The notes under the pieces are model-generated. The model saw only the letters and a program-made list of their open reading frames with translations, did no database searches and had not been told where the DNA came from. From positions 1 to 64,000 of the forward strand of contig NZ_FWFZ01000020.1 in NCBI RefSeq assembly GCF_900172355.1: DNA of 64,000 nt, read 5' to 3'. This DNA is from Roseisalinus antarcticus (GTDB taxonomy: Bacteria; Pseudomonadota; Alphaproteobacteria; Rhodobacterales; Rhodobacteraceae). Shown here in pieces: positions 18,105 through 26,590 of the stretch. The position numbers and the translations under genes are program-made. Positions within the stretch are counted from its first letter, which is position 1. Each line of letters begins with the position of its first letter.

Positions 18105-18134
18105 GGGTTGACGCACCGGTCGTCAACCCATAAT
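18105..18134 (+). promoter_or_regulatory. Candidate promoter of the rpsM operon overlapped by a 9-bp inverted repeat
   Basis: GGGTTGACG (18105-18113) and CGTCAACCC (18121-18129) form a perfect inverted repeat with a 7-nt spacer. Its left arm contains a -35-like TTGACG (18108-18113) and its right end abuts a -10-like CATAAT (18129-18134), giving a 15-nt spacer that is shorter than ideal. Another TTGACA lies at 18097-18102. The palindrome could be an operator for the rpsM-rpsK-rpoA-rplQ transcript. Confidence 0.45.
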
Positions 18135-18170
18135 TAGCCCCATCCCCACAGGGAGAATCACGGCTGGAAT

Positions 18171-18236
18171 CCGGGTCGCACCCGGCGCTTCACCGATCAC
18201 CTCGAGATGACATCGGCCCGCGGCTCACGCGGGCCT
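18171..18236 (+). promoter_or_regulatory. Structured leader of rpsM
   Basis: The roughly 150-nt leader contains two perfect hairpins. CCGGGT (18171-18176) pairs with ACCCGG (18180-18185), and GGCCCGCG (18216-18223) pairs with CGCGGGCC (18229-18236). In E. coli the alpha operon leader is bound by S4; rpsD is not in this operon, so control by S4 is only a possibility. Confidence 0.35.
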
Positions 18237-18291
18237 CTGTTGTGAAAAAAGGGCCTGGAACGACGGGCCCGCAACGAAAGGAATGACGACC

Positions 18292-18660
18292 TTGGCACGT
18301 ATTGCCGGCGTGAACATCCCCACTGCAAAGCGGGTTCCGATCGCCCTCACCTATATCACCGGTATTGGCCCCTCCTCCGCAAAGACCATTTGCGAGGCCG
18401 TCAACATCGACCTGTCCCGCCGCGTCAACGAATTGTCCGATTCCGAGGTGCTGGCCATCCGCGAGCATATCGACGCGAACTTCACCGTCGAAGGCGATCT
18501 GCGCCGTGAGACGCAGATGAACATCAAGCGTCTGATGGACCTCGGCTGCTACCGCGGCCTGCGTCATCGCCGCAACCTCCCCGTTCGCGGTCAGCGGACC
18601 CACACCAACGCGCGCACGCGCAAGGGCCCCGCAAAGGCCATTGCCGGCAAGAAGAAATAA
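18292..18660 (+). CDS. rpsM: 30S ribosomal protein S13 (TTG start)
   Basis: S13 bridges the subunits and contacts P-site tRNA. The family start [10 protein letters not shown] is encoded from TTG at 18292. An in-frame ATG at 18283 would add three residues, but the AAGGA site (18278-18282) touches that ATG with zero spacing, whereas it is 9 nt from the TTG. The product is 122 residues with the H2TH-type segment [11 protein letters not shown] and the basic tail [20 protein letters not shown]. It leads the rpsM-rpsK-rpoA-rplQ operon. Confidence 0.96.
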   Translation: MARIAGVNIPTAKRVPIALTYITGIGPSSAKTICEAVNIDLSRRVNELSDSEVLAIREHIDANFTVEGDLRRETQMNIKRLMDLGCYRGLRHRRNLPVRGQRTHTNARTRKGPAKAIAGKKK

Positions 18661-18675
18661 GGGAGGCTCGCAAAC

Positions 18676-19071
18676 ATGGCACGTGATACCCGTCGCGGAG
18701 GCACCAAGAAGAAGGTCTCCAAGAACATCGCCGCCGGTGTGGCGCATGTGAATTCTTCGTTCAACAACACCAAGATCCTGATTTCGGACGTGCAGGGCAA
18801 TGCGATCGCCTGGTCGTCGGCCGGCACCATGGGGTTCAAGGGCTCGCGCAAATCGACGCCCTATGCCGCCCAGATGGCCGCCGAAGACGCGGGCAAGAAA
18901 GCGCAGGAACATGGCGTCAAGACGCTCGAAGTCGAAGTGCAAGGCCCCGGGTCGGGCCGTGAGAGTGCCCTGCGTGCGCTCGCCGCTGCCGGCTTCAATA
19001 TCACGTCGATCCGCGACGTGACGCCGATCGCTCACAATGGCTGCCGCCCGCCGAAGCGCCGGCGCGTCTGA
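18676..19071 (+). CDS. rpsK: 30S ribosomal protein S11
   Basis: S11 forms the platform of the 30S subunit near the E site. It is 131 residues long, starts [20 protein letters not shown] and ends with the conserved [25 protein letters not shown] site lies at 18661-18666. rpoA follows after a 114-nt gap. Confidence 0.98.
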   Translation: MARDTRRGGTKKKVSKNIAAGVAHVNSSFNNTKILISDVQGNAIAWSSAGTMGFKGSRKSTPYAAQMAAEDAGKKAQEHGVKTLEVEVQGPGSGRESALRALAAAGFNITSIRDVTPIAHNGCRPPKRRRV

Positions 19072-19185
19072 TCCGACACTTTGCATACTGGGGCCGTGCG
19101 GTTGTGCACGGCCCCAATACGTCATTTTGAAACCTCGGGAGTCTCGCTTCTTGGTCATGGAAGCAGGACAGGAATGGAGGGACGC

Positions 19186-20202
19186 ATGATCCACAAGAAT
19201 TGGGCCGAGCTGATCAAACCCAGCCAGCTGGAGGTGAAACCCGGCAACGACCCCATGCGCGTCGCGACCGTGGTCGCGGAACCGCTCGAGCGGGGCTTTG
19301 GCCTCACCCTCGGCAATGCATTGCGGCGCGTGCTGCTTTCCTCGCTTCAGGGCGCGGCGATCACCGCTGTGCAGATCGACAACGTGCTGCACGAGTTCTC
19401 GTCCGTGTCCGGTGTTGCGGAAGACGTGACGGATATCGTCCTCAACCTCAAGGGCGTGTCGATCCGGATGGACGTCGAAGGGCCCAAGCGCCTGACGGTT
19501 CAGGCCAAGGGCCCTGGCGCGGTCACGGCGGGTGATATTTCCGAAACGGCCGGGATCGAGATCCTGAACAAGGATCATCTGATCTGTCACCTCGATGAAG
19601 GCGCCGACCTCTACATGGAGTTGACGGTCAATCAGGGCAAAGGCTACGTCGCGGCTGAGAAGAACAAGCCGGAAGACGCGCCCATCGGCATGATCGCGAT
19701 CGACGCGATCTACTCGCCGGTCAAGAAGGTCAGCTACGATGTCCAACCCACCCGTGAGGGCCAGGTTCTGGATTATGACAAGCTGACCATGAAGGTGGAG
19801 ACCGACGGGTCGCTTTCCCCGGACGATGCGGTCGCCTATGCCGCGCGCATCATCCAGGATCAGCTGTCGATCTTCGTCAACTTCGACGAGCCCGAAAGTG
19901 CACAGGCGCTTTCCGACGAGGACGGGCTGGAGTTCAACCCGCTGCTTCTGAAGAAAGTGGACGAGTTGGAGCTGTCCGTGCGGTCAGCGAATTGTCTCAA
20001 GAACGACAACATCGTCTATATCGGTGATCTCATCCAGAAAACCGAAGCCGAGATGCTACGCACGCCGAACTTCGGCCGGAAATCCCTGAACGAGATCAAG
20101 GAAGTCCTGTCCGGTATGGGACTTCACCTTGGAATGGATGTCGAAGACTGGCCGCCGGAAAACATTGAAGACCTGGCCAAGAAATTCGAGGACCAGTTCT
20201 GA
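19186..20202 (+). CDS. rpoA: RNA polymerase subunit alpha
   Basis: The alpha subunit nucleates RNA polymerase assembly and contacts activators and UP elements. The start at 19186 ([20 protein letters not shown]) follows GGAGGG at 19176-19181 and gives 338 residues. The N-terminal dimerisation domain includes [20 protein letters not shown]. The C-terminal domain (about residues 250-325) has the helix-hairpin-helix region ending in [19 protein letters not shown]. The longer in-frame start at 19081 is not family-like. Confidence 0.98.
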   Translation: MIHKNWAELIKPSQLEVKPGNDPMRVATVVAEPLERGFGLTLGNALRRVLLSSLQGAAITAVQIDNVLHEFSSVSGVAEDVTDIVLNLKGVSIRMDVEGPKRLTVQAKGPGAVTAGDISETAGIEILNKDHLICHLDEGADLYMELTVNQGKGYVAAEKNKPEDAPIGMIAIDAIYSPVKKVSYDVQPTREGQVLDYDKLTMKVETDGSLSPDDAVAYAARIIQDQLSIFVNFDEPESAQALSDEDGLEFNPLLLKKVDELELSVRSANCLKNDNIVYIGDLIQKTEAEMLRTPNFGRKSLNEIKEVLSGMGLHLGMDVEDWPPENIEDLAKKFEDQF

Positions 20203-20209
20203 TCTAGAA

Positions 20210-20237
20210 GTAGGATGGGTGATATCACCCATCCTAC
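20210..20237 (+). promoter_or_regulatory. Perfect 28-bp palindrome between rpoA and rplQ
   Basis: GTAGGATGGGTGAT (20210-20223) is followed directly by its reverse complement ATCACCCATCCTAC (20224-20237). As RNA it would form a long stem with a minimal loop, starting 8 nt after the rpoA stop. There is no T-tract, so it may act in RNA processing, stability or partial attenuation between rpoA and rplQ, or be a DNA-binding site. Confidence 0.6.
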
Positions 20238-20321
20238 CCAACACCCCGGGCAATCCCGCCCCAAGGAGAGCCGATGACACGCATCATCGGCCAGACAAAG
20301 CAAAAGCTTAGGAGATAGAAA

Positions 20322-20744
20322 ATGCGTCACGCTCGCGGATACCGCCGCCTCAACCGAACGCACGAGCACCGCAAGGCGCTCTGGGCGAACATGGCAGGCT
20401 CGCTCATCGAACATGAGCAGATCAAGACGACCCTGCCGAAAGCCAAGGAGCTCAAGCGTATCGTCGACAAACTCATCACGCTCGGCAAGCATGGCCCGGA
20501 AAATTTGCATGCGCGCCGCCAGGCCCGTGCAAGGCTCAAGCAGGACGCCTATGTGGTCAAGCTGTTCGAGGTTCTCGGCCCGCGGTATGCAGAACGCAAA
20601 GGCGGCTATGTCCGGGTGCTGAAAGCGGGCTTCCGCTACGGCGACATGGCTCCGATGGCGATCATCGAGCTAGTAGATCGCGACGCCGCCGCCAAGGGTG
20701 CGGGCGATCGGGCGCGGCTTGAAGCCATGGACGAAGACGCGTAG
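20322..20744 (+). CDS. rplQ: 50S ribosomal protein L17
   Basis: L17 sits at the tunnel exit region of the large subunit. It is 140 residues, begins [20 protein letters not shown] and contains the conserved [20 protein letters not shown]. The C-terminus has a short basic/acidic extension typical of the alphaproteobacterial form. TAGGAGAT precedes the start. It ends the ribosomal cluster; a strong terminator follows. Confidence 0.98.
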   Translation: MRHARGYRRLNRTHEHRKALWANMAGSLIEHEQIKTTLPKAKELKRIVDKLITLGKHGPENLHARRQARARLKQDAYVVKLFEVLGPRYAERKGGYVRVLKAGFRYGDMAPMAIIELVDRDAAAKGAGDRARLEAMDEDA

Positions 20745-20767
20745 GCGCCTTCCTATCTCTGCAATGG

Positions 20768-20796
20768 AAAAACCCCACCCATGGTGGGGTTTTTTT
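20768..20796 (+). terminator. Rho-independent terminator after rplQ
   Basis: AAAAACCCCACC (20768-20779) pairs perfectly with GGTGGGGTTTTT (20783-20794) around a CAT loop and continues as a T-run to 20796. This is the strongest terminator in the window and marks the end of the ribosomal cluster. Confidence 0.93.
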
Positions 20797-20854
20797 GTTT
20801 CGAACATGTCTTCCGGTTGTTCCGGGAAATCCGCAAACGGGGCTGAACCGGTCC

Positions 20855-21004
20855 TCAGGATTGCACGGGCCTGCGTGAGTCGCCCGTCCAGCTGCCATGT
20901 CCGCCCCGACTGGGCAGAATGAATTCCAGTAGTGTTTTCAGATCGTTCGGGTCCATCTCGCGCATCGTTCGGACAATGTCACGGTCGTATTGAGCTTGAG
21001 TCAT
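20855..21004 (-). CDS. Small 49-residue protein, divergent from the LuxR-type gene
   Basis: A 49-codon frame starting MTQAQYDRDIVRTMREMDPN and including a hydrophobic-acidic LKTLLEFILPS stretch. Its ATG at 21004 is preceded by a strong GGAAGG site (complement of 21012-21017) with 7-nt spacing, which is the main reason to believe it is expressed. It is oriented away from the LuxR-type gene, sharing a 69-nt intergenic region. There is no signal peptide. The function is unknown; a small regulated effector or partner of the LuxR solo is conjecture. Confidence 0.5.
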   Translation of the reverse strand: MTQAQYDRDIVRTMREMDPNDLKTLLEFILPSRGGHGSWTGDSRRPVQS

Positions 21005-21073
21005 GATCGTACCTTCCGTTGGCGTAATGCAATTTAAGGTTGACCGACGTCGAGGCAACATGTCCAAGAGGAT

Positions 21074-21685
21074 ATGTCGGTCATGCAAATCCTCGAAGCT
21101 TGCAAACGTGATCTGACGGCATTGGCGCCGAAGGGATATTTCTTCGCGCTGCACATCAGGAACGCGTCGCCTCTGTTGCAGGAAAAGACCTTCCATGGCG
21201 CCTGGATCCGAACCTACGAGCGGGAGGTCTATATCCTGCGCGACCCAATCGTCGCCTGGGGCTATAGCCACAGCGGATTGACGCGGTGGAGTGCGGTCGA
21301 CATCCCCGACCCTTTCGACATCTTCGGCCAGGCGAGGGCCCACGGGCTGGCGTTCGGTGCTTCCGCCGCGCTGGGCAGCATGAACAGTCGCAGCCTCGTC
21401 TCCATCGCTCATGACCGGCGCGAATTCTCGGACCTCGAAATGGGACGTTTCGCGACCATCGTCCGCCAATTGCATGACATCACATCGCCGCCCGAGGCGC
21501 TGACCCTGGCGCAAGCCAACGCACTGCGCCGGATCTCGGAGGGTGAGCGCCATGCAGAGGCTGCGGCAAAGCTTCAAATCTCGGAAAGTGCGCTCAAGGC
21601 CCGCCTGAAATCGGCGCGGGTCGCCCTCATGGCGCGAACCACGGCGGAGGCGGTTCGCCGGGCGCAGACCTACCGTCTGATCTGA
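21074..21685 (+). CDS. LuxR-family solo regulator (autoinducer-binding domain plus HTH)
   Basis: A 203-residue protein with an N-terminal autoinducer-binding-like domain (residues about 15-140, with YILRDPIVAWGYSHSGLTRW) and a C-terminal LuxR-type helix-turn-helix (about 143-203: LTLAQANALRRISEGERHAE, then LQISESALKARLKSARVALM). The HTH departs from the usual ExxxL and TVKxHL consensus. No luxI-type synthase is in the window, so it looks like a LuxR solo. AAGAGGA is only 1-2 nt from the ATG at 21074; the in-frame ATG at 21083 is an equally good or better start. Confidence 0.75.
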   Translation: MSVMQILEACKRDLTALAPKGYFFALHIRNASPLLQEKTFHGAWIRTYEREVYILRDPIVAWGYSHSGLTRWSAVDIPDPFDIFGQARAHGLAFGASAALGSMNSRSLVSIAHDRREFSDLEMGRFATIVRQLHDITSPPEALTLAQANALRRISEGERHAEAAAKLQISESALKARLKSARVALMARTTAEAVRRAQTYRLI

Positions 21686-21729
21686 CGGCGCCGCTTCCCA
21701 TTCGGCCAGACCGGGCCTATCTCCCCTCC

Positions 21730-23043
21730 ATGGCCGATCTCTTTGACAACAACCCGACTGTCGACCGCAGCGCCGCCGCCCCGCGCCCGCTGGCCGATCG
21801 CCTGCGACCGCAGGCTCTGGCAGAGGTGATCGGCCAGGATCATGTCCTCGGCCCCGAGGCGCCGCTGGGAACGATGCTGGTGTCGGGGGCGCTCTCGTCG
21901 CTGGTCTTCTGGGGCCCGCCGGGCGTGGGGAAGACCACAATCGCAAGGCTTCTGGCTCACGAGACCGATCTGCATTTCGTCCAGATCAGTGCGATTTTCA
22001 CCGGTGTCCCGGAATTGCGGAAGGTCTTCGAAGCGGCGCGGATCCGGCGGGGCAACGGGCAGGGCACCCTGCTGTTCGTCGACGAGATCCACCGTTTCAA
22101 CAAGGCGCAGCAGGACGGCTTCCTGCCGCATATGGAGGATGGCACGATCCTTCTTGTGGGGGCCACGACCGAGAATCCCTCCTTCGAGCTGAACGCCGCA
22201 TTGCTGAGCCGCGCCCAGGTGCTGGTGCTTGAACGATTGGACCACGCGGCACTCGAATTGCTCGCCCGGCGGGCGGAGGCCGAGATGGGCCGGCCCCTGC
22301 CGCTCGATCCGGCCGCGCGAGAGACCATGCTGGAGATGGCGGATGGCGATGGCCGGGCCCTTCTGAACCTCGCCGAACAGGTCATGGGATGGCAGGTCGA
22401 GGGCGAGTTGGACACAGCCCGCCTGACCACCCGCCTGTCGCGGCGGGCGGCGCAATACGACAAATCCGGGGAGGCCCACTACAATCTCATCTCGGCGCTT
22501 CACAAATCCGTTCGTGGCTCTGATCCGGATGCGGCGCTTTATTGGTTCGCGCGGATGCTGACGGGGGGCGAGGACCCGCGCTATCTTGCCCGGCGCATCA
22601 CCCGGATGGCGGTCGAGGACATCGGCCTGGCCGATCCACAGGCGCAGACGATCTGCCTGCACGCCTGGGAGACCTACGAGCGGCTTGGCTCGCCGGAGGG
22701 CGAGCTGGCCCTGGGGCAGGCGGTCACCTACCTCGCGCTCGCGCCGAAATCCAACGCGGGCTATGCGGCATTCAAGTCGGCAATGGCCGCCGCCCGCCAG
22801 ACCGGATCGGAGCCGCCGCCCAAGATCATCCGCAACGCGCCCACCAAGCTCATGAAAGAGCAGGGCTATGGCGCGGGCTATGCCTACGATCACGATGCCG
22901 AGGACGGCTTTTCCGGGCAGAACTACTTTCCCGACGGCATGGCGCGGGGGGCCTATTACACCCCCGTCGACCGCGGCTTCGAACGCGAACTGAAGAAGCG
23001 GCTGGAGTATTTCGGCAAACTCCGCGCGAAGCGGCAAACTTGA
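21730..23043 (+). CDS. rarA: Replication-associated recombination protein RarA (MgsA)
   Basis: RarA is a clamp-loader-like AAA+ ATPase acting at stalled replication forks. The 437-residue protein has Walker A GPPGVGKT (62-69), Walker B with DEIH (118-121), the sensor segment GATTENPSFELN and the family C-terminal tetramerisation region including DHDAEDGFSGQNYFPDG. It starts a four-gene run rarA-crcB-rluC-atp12. It follows the LuxR-type gene by 44 nt and may be separately transcribed. Confidence 0.95.
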   Translation: MADLFDNNPTVDRSAAAPRPLADRLRPQALAEVIGQDHVLGPEAPLGTMLVSGALSSLVFWGPPGVGKTTIARLLAHETDLHFVQISAIFTGVPELRKVFEAARIRRGNGQGTLLFVDEIHRFNKAQQDGFLPHMEDGTILLVGATTENPSFELNAALLSRAQVLVLERLDHAALELLARRAEAEMGRPLPLDPAARETMLEMADGDGRALLNLAEQVMGWQVEGELDTARLTTRLSRRAAQYDKSGEAHYNLISALHKSVRGSDPDAALYWFARMLTGGEDPRYLARRITRMAVEDIGLADPQAQTICLHAWETYERLGSPEGELALGQAVTYLALAPKSNAGYAAFKSAMAAARQTGSEPPPKIIRNAPTKLMKEQGYGAGYAYDHDAEDGFSGQNYFPDGMARGAYYTPVDRGFERELKKRLEYFGKLRAKRQT

Positions 23044-23074
23044 CATCCCACGCCACCCGCATGACAGAGCATCC

Positions 23075-23452
23075 ATGTTTCTGACCACTCTTCAGGTCGC
23101 CGTGGGCGGCGCTCTGGGGGCGGCGGCGCGGTATCTGACCGGCGTCGGCGTGACCCGGGCCTTCGGCTTTGGCGGCTTCCCGTTGGGCGTGTTGACCGTC
23201 AACATCCTCGGCAGCTTTCTGATGGGTGCGTTGTTCCTGCTGCTCGCCCGGCGCGGGCTGACCCATCTCAACCCGTTCCTGATGACAGGCGTCTTGGGCG
23301 GCTTCACGACGTTCTCGGCCTTCTCGCTGGAGACGATCACCCTCTGGGATCGCGGTCAGCCCGCGCAGGCGGCGCTTTACGTCGTGCTCTCAGTCACCCT
23401 CTCCCTTGCCGCGCTTCTGGCCGGCATGTGGATCGCACGGAGCCTCGCATGA
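23075..23452 (+). CDS. crcB: Fluoride exporter CrcB/Fluc
   Basis: A 125-residue inner-membrane protein with four hydrophobic helices that works as a dual-topology dimeric fluoride channel. Family motifs are GGALGAAARYL (residues 11-21), TVNILGSFLMG and GGFTTFSAFSLE, which contains the pore phenylalanines and Na-site region. No fluoride riboswitch fits in the 31-nt gap after rarA. The stop overlaps rluC by ATGA (23449-23452). Confidence 0.95.
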   Translation: MFLTTLQVAVGGALGAAARYLTGVGVTRAFGFGGFPLGVLTVNILGSFLMGALFLLLARRGLTHLNPFLMTGVLGGFTTFSAFSLETITLWDRGQPAQAALYVVLSVTLSLAALLAGMWIARSLA

Positions 23453-24495
23453 CCGGCGTGCAGACCCTGACAGTCGCCTCGGATGACGGCGACCAGCGCA
23501 TCGACCGCTGGATCCGGCGGCATTTCCCGCAACTGACCCAAGGGACGATCGAAAAGCTGTGCCGCAAGGGCGAGGTGCGCCTCGACGGCGGACGGGTGAA
23601 ATCGAACACCCGGATCGCCGCGGGACAACAGATCCGCCTGCCGCCGCTACCCGACTCGCGCCCGGCGCCCCTGCCGGGGCAGGACGGCCCCTCGGCGCAG
23701 GATGCCGAGATGATCCGCGACTGCGTCATCTATCGCGACGACCACATCATCGCGCTGAACAAGCCTCCGGGCTTGCCCACCCAGGGCGGCAGCAAACAGA
23801 CCCGGCATGTGGACGGGCTGGCCGAGGCGCTGAAATTCGGGCTGGAGGACAAGCCGCGCCTGGTGCATCGCCTCGACAAGGACACGTCGGGGGTCCTGCT
23901 GATGGCGCGGACACGCATGGTCGCGAAAAGCCTGACCGACGCGTTCCGCTCTCGCGAGACGCGCAAGATCTACTGGGCGGCCGTCGCGGGCGTCCCCCAT
24001 CCGCGCATGGGCACGATCAAGTACGGTCTCGTCAAGATGCCCGGTCATGGGGCCCGCGGAGAGAACGAGAAGATGCGCTGTATCCATCCCGACGAGGTCT
24101 CGAGGACCCCCGACGCGAAAGGGGCCCTGACTGATTACGCGGTGATCGAGACGCTTGCCCGCCGTGCCGCCTGGGTCGCGCTGGTGCCCCTGACCGGCCG
24201 CACCCATCAGCTGCGCGCCCATATGGCAGAGCTTGGCCATCCGATCGCGGGCGACGGCAAATACGGCGGCTCTGGCCAGGAAAATCTGGGCGATGGCTGG
24301 GGCGCGGGCCTTGGCGGAGAGATCAGCCGCAAGCTGCACCTGCACGCCCGCTCGCTGACGCTGACCCACCCTGTGACCGGCCGGCGGCTGACGCTGACCG
24401 CGCCGCTGCCCGAGCACATGGCGCGGACCTGGGACTATGTCGGCTGGTCGCCGAAGGAGGCCCCCCTCGACCCGTTCGACGAGGATCTGCAATGA
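23449..24495 (+). CDS. rluC: 23S rRNA pseudouridine synthase, RluC/RluD family
   Basis: A 348-residue RluA-family enzyme that isomerises uridines in 23S rRNA. It has an N-terminal S4 RNA-binding domain (about residues 15-62) and the catalytic motif HRLDKDTSG (140-148) with D143 as nucleophile. The downstream GRTHQLRAHMAELGHPI motif is also present. The start at 23449 overlaps crcB by 4 nt; a start at 23428 inside crcB is rejected. Position before atp12 is typical of Rhodobacteraceae. RluC versus RluD is not resolved. Confidence 0.92.
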   Translation: MTGVQTLTVASDDGDQRIDRWIRRHFPQLTQGTIEKLCRKGEVRLDGGRVKSNTRIAAGQQIRLPPLPDSRPAPLPGQDGPSAQDAEMIRDCVIYRDDHIIALNKPPGLPTQGGSKQTRHVDGLAEALKFGLEDKPRLVHRLDKDTSGVLLMARTRMVAKSLTDAFRSRETRKIYWAAVAGVPHPRMGTIKYGLVKMPGHGARGENEKMRCIHPDEVSRTPDAKGALTDYAVIETLARRAAWVALVPLTGRTHQLRAHMAELGHPIAGDGKYGGSGQENLGDGWGAGLGGEISRKLHLHARSLTLTHPVTGRRLTLTAPLPEHMARTWDYVGWSPKEAPLDPFDEDLQ

Positions 24496-25202
24496 CCGAG
24501 TGGGCCTTCAAGCGTTTCTGGAAATCCGCGCAGGTGGTCGAGGAGGGCGACGCCTTCGCCATCACGCTCGACGGCCGCCCGGTGCGGACCCCGGCGAAGG
24601 CGCCGCTGCATCTGCCGACGCGGGCCATGGCCGACGCGGTCGCCGCCGAGTGGGACGCCGCCCCCGAGGTCATCGACCCGCGCATCATGCCCGCGACCCG
24701 CGCGGCCAACGCGGCCATCGACAAGGTGATCCCGCAGTTCGACGAGGTCGCGGGCCTGATCTCGGATTACGGCGGCACCGACCTTCTGTGCTATCGCGCG
24801 GCGGCGCCGCAAAGGCTGGCCGACCGTCAGGCCGAGGCCTGGGATCCGCTGCTCGACTGGGCGGCCGAGGCGCTGGGGGCCCGGCTGGTCGCGGTTCCCG
24901 GCGTCATGCATATCCCCCAGGACGCGGCGGCGCTGCAGCGCCTGGACGGCCAGGTGCGCGCTTTCGATCCGTTCCGCCTCACGGCCTTTTCCGACCTCGT
25001 GGGCCTGTCGGGCTCGCTGGTCCTCGGCTTTGCCGTGACCGCACGGGTGCGCATCCCGGACGACGTCTGGACCATCAGCCGGATCGACGAGGACTGGCAG
25101 ATCGAGCAATGGGGCGAGGATGAGGAAGCGGCCGAGTCAGCTGAGAACAAGCGCGCCGCCTTCCTGCGGGCCGCCGAGTTCTTTCAACTCGCCGAACGCT
25201 GA
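24492..25202 (+). CDS. ATP12-family F1-ATPase assembly chaperone
   Basis: A 236-residue cytosolic protein homologous to mitochondrial Atp12, which chaperones the F1 alpha subunit; the family is shared by mitochondria and alphaproteobacteria. Visible features are FWKSAQVVEEGDAFAITLDG, the RPVRTPAKAPLHLPT segment and the conserved STD/DYGGTDLLCYRA region followed by WDPLLDW. It overlaps rluC by ATGA (24492-24495), so it is co-translated. Confidence 0.92.
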   Translation: MTEWAFKRFWKSAQVVEEGDAFAITLDGRPVRTPAKAPLHLPTRAMADAVAAEWDAAPEVIDPRIMPATRAANAAIDKVIPQFDEVAGLISDYGGTDLLCYRAAAPQRLADRQAEAWDPLLDWAAEALGARLVAVPGVMHIPQDAAALQRLDGQVRAFDPFRLTAFSDLVGLSGSLVLGFAVTARVRIPDDVWTISRIDEDWQIEQWGEDEEAAESAENKRAAFLRAAEFFQLAER

Positions 25203-25222
25203 TTTCGAGGTCACCAAGCCTC

Positions 25223-25265
25223 TCTTTTGGCCAAAAGACCGTGCAACTGGTGCCGAACGCGGCAC
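25223..25265. promoter_or_regulatory. Two palindromes upstream of bztA
   Basis: TCTTTTGG-CCAAAAGA (25223-25238) is a perfect 16-bp palindrome. GTGCCG (25250-25255) and CGGCAC (25260-25265) form a second inverted repeat with a 4-nt spacer. Both lie in the 201-nt gap between atp12 and bztA and are candidate operators for the amino-acid transporter operon. I could not pick a convincing -10/-35 pair here. Confidence 0.35.
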
Positions 25266-25403
25266 ACTGCGCCTTGACCTGAGCCGCTATTTACCTCCAT
25301 TCTTGCGATGGTCAGGGCTTCTGCCCAGACAAAAGTCATCCGCAAGGATGAGCAAAAGCAAGTCCTCGGGACGAAATCGAGGGCAATGACAGGGAGACTT
25401 TAT

Positions 25404-26423
25404 ATGAAAGCATCCGTTTTCTTCGGAGCAATGACAGTCGCGGGCCTCGCCAGCGTCGCGGCTTCGGCAGCGACACTCGATGACGTAAAGGCCCGTGGGA
25501 CGCTCAACTGCGGCGTCACCACCGGTCTGGCCGGCTTTTCCACGCCCGACGCCAACGGTGTGTGGGAAGGGTTCGACGTGGCAATGTGCCGTGCCGTCGC
25601 CGCCGCTGTCCTCGGGGACCCCACCGCGGTCGAATTCGTGCCGACCACCGCTTCGACCCGTTTCACCGCGCTGGCCTCTGGTGAGGTCGACATGCTGTCG
25701 CGGGTCACGACCTGGACATTCAGCCGCGACGTCGACCTCAAGTTCGAATTCACCGGCACGACCTACTACGACGGTCAGGGCTTCATAGTTCTGCGCGAAC
25801 TGGGCGTGACATCGGCCAAGGAACTCAGCGGCGCCACCGTCTGCATCCGGACGGGCACGACGACGGAACTCAACCTGGCGGAGTTCTTCCGGATCAACAA
25901 CATGGAATACGAGCCGGTTCCGGTCGAAACCAACTCGGAAGCTCAGCAGCAATACCTCGCCGGCGCCTGCGACGCCTACACGACCGACGCCTCGGGGCTG
26001 GCTGCCACGCGCGCTTCGTTCGAGAACCCCGGCGATCACGTGATCCTGCCCGAGATCATCTCGAAAGAGCCGCTCGGCCCGTTGGTGCGCCATGGCGACA
26101 ACGACTGGGGTGACGTGGTGCGGTGGACGGTGAACGCACTGCTCACCGCTGAAGAGCTGGGCGTGACCTCGGCCAACGTCGAGCAGCTCGCAGCCGACGG
26201 CAGCGACAACCCCGAAGTGAACCGCCTGCTGGGCACCGACAGTGATCTGGGCGCGATGCTGGGTCTCGAATCCGACTGGGCCGTGAACGCGATCCTCGCG
26301 GGCGGCAACTACGGCGAGATCTTCGAGGCGAACATCGGCGAATCGACGCCGATCGGCTTGGCCCGCGGCCTGAACGCGCTGTGGACCGAGGGCGGCCTGC
26401 TGTACTCGCCGCCGTTCCGGTAA
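25404..26423 (+). CDS. bztA: Amino-acid ABC transporter, periplasmic binding protein (BztA/AapJ type)
   Basis: A 339-residue periplasmic solute-binding protein with a signal peptide (MKASVFFGAMTVAGLASVAA, cleaved near ASAA). The mature part begins TLDDVKARGTLNCGVTTGLA and contains the conserved DVAMCRAVAAAVLGD and SRDVDLKFEFTGTTYYDGQG segments of the general L-amino-acid / Glu-Gln-Asp-Asn binding proteins. GGGAGA precedes ATG 25404. It heads bztABCD; a hairpin at 26435 separates it from the permease genes. Confidence 0.95.
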   Translation: MKASVFFGAMTVAGLASVAASAATLDDVKARGTLNCGVTTGLAGFSTPDANGVWEGFDVAMCRAVAAAVLGDPTAVEFVPTTASTRFTALASGEVDMLSRVTTWTFSRDVDLKFEFTGTTYYDGQGFIVLRELGVTSAKELSGATVCIRTGTTTELNLAEFFRINNMEYEPVPVETNSEAQQQYLAGACDAYTTDASGLAATRASFENPGDHVILPEIISKEPLGPLVRHGDNDWGDVVRWTVNALLTAEELGVTSANVEQLAADGSDNPEVNRLLGTDSDLGAMLGLESDWAVNAILAGGNYGEIFEANIGESTPIGLARGLNALWTEGGLLYSPPFR

Positions 26424-26434
26424 ATCGCTTCCTG

Positions 26435-26462
26435 AAGGGCTCCGCCACCGCGCGGGGCCCTT
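26435..26462 (+). terminator. Intra-operon attenuator hairpin after bztA
   Basis: AAGGGCTCCGC (26435-26445) pairs with GCGGGGCCCTT (26452-26462), with one T-G pair, and is followed by CTTCT. Such hairpins after binding-protein genes commonly keep the binding protein more abundant than the permeases. That role is inferred. Confidence 0.6.
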
Positions 26463-26590
26463 CTTCTATCAGCGCATGCGCTGCGACCGGGACATCATCA
26501 GGACCAGTACAGAGTTTCCGACCACCGGTGTGAGTCTCGGGTTCAGCCCGCTCACGACGCCGAAAGAGAAACGGAAATCAGGGGGACATC

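Noticed and set aside
18283-18291. ATG at 18283 as the rpsM start
   Set aside because: The AAGGA site directly touches this ATG; the TTG at 18292 has 9-nt spacing and begins the family sequence [10 protein letters not shown].
23044-23074. Fluoride riboswitch before crcB
   Set aside because: The gap to rarA is 31 nt, too short for the aptamer, and no matching fold was seen.
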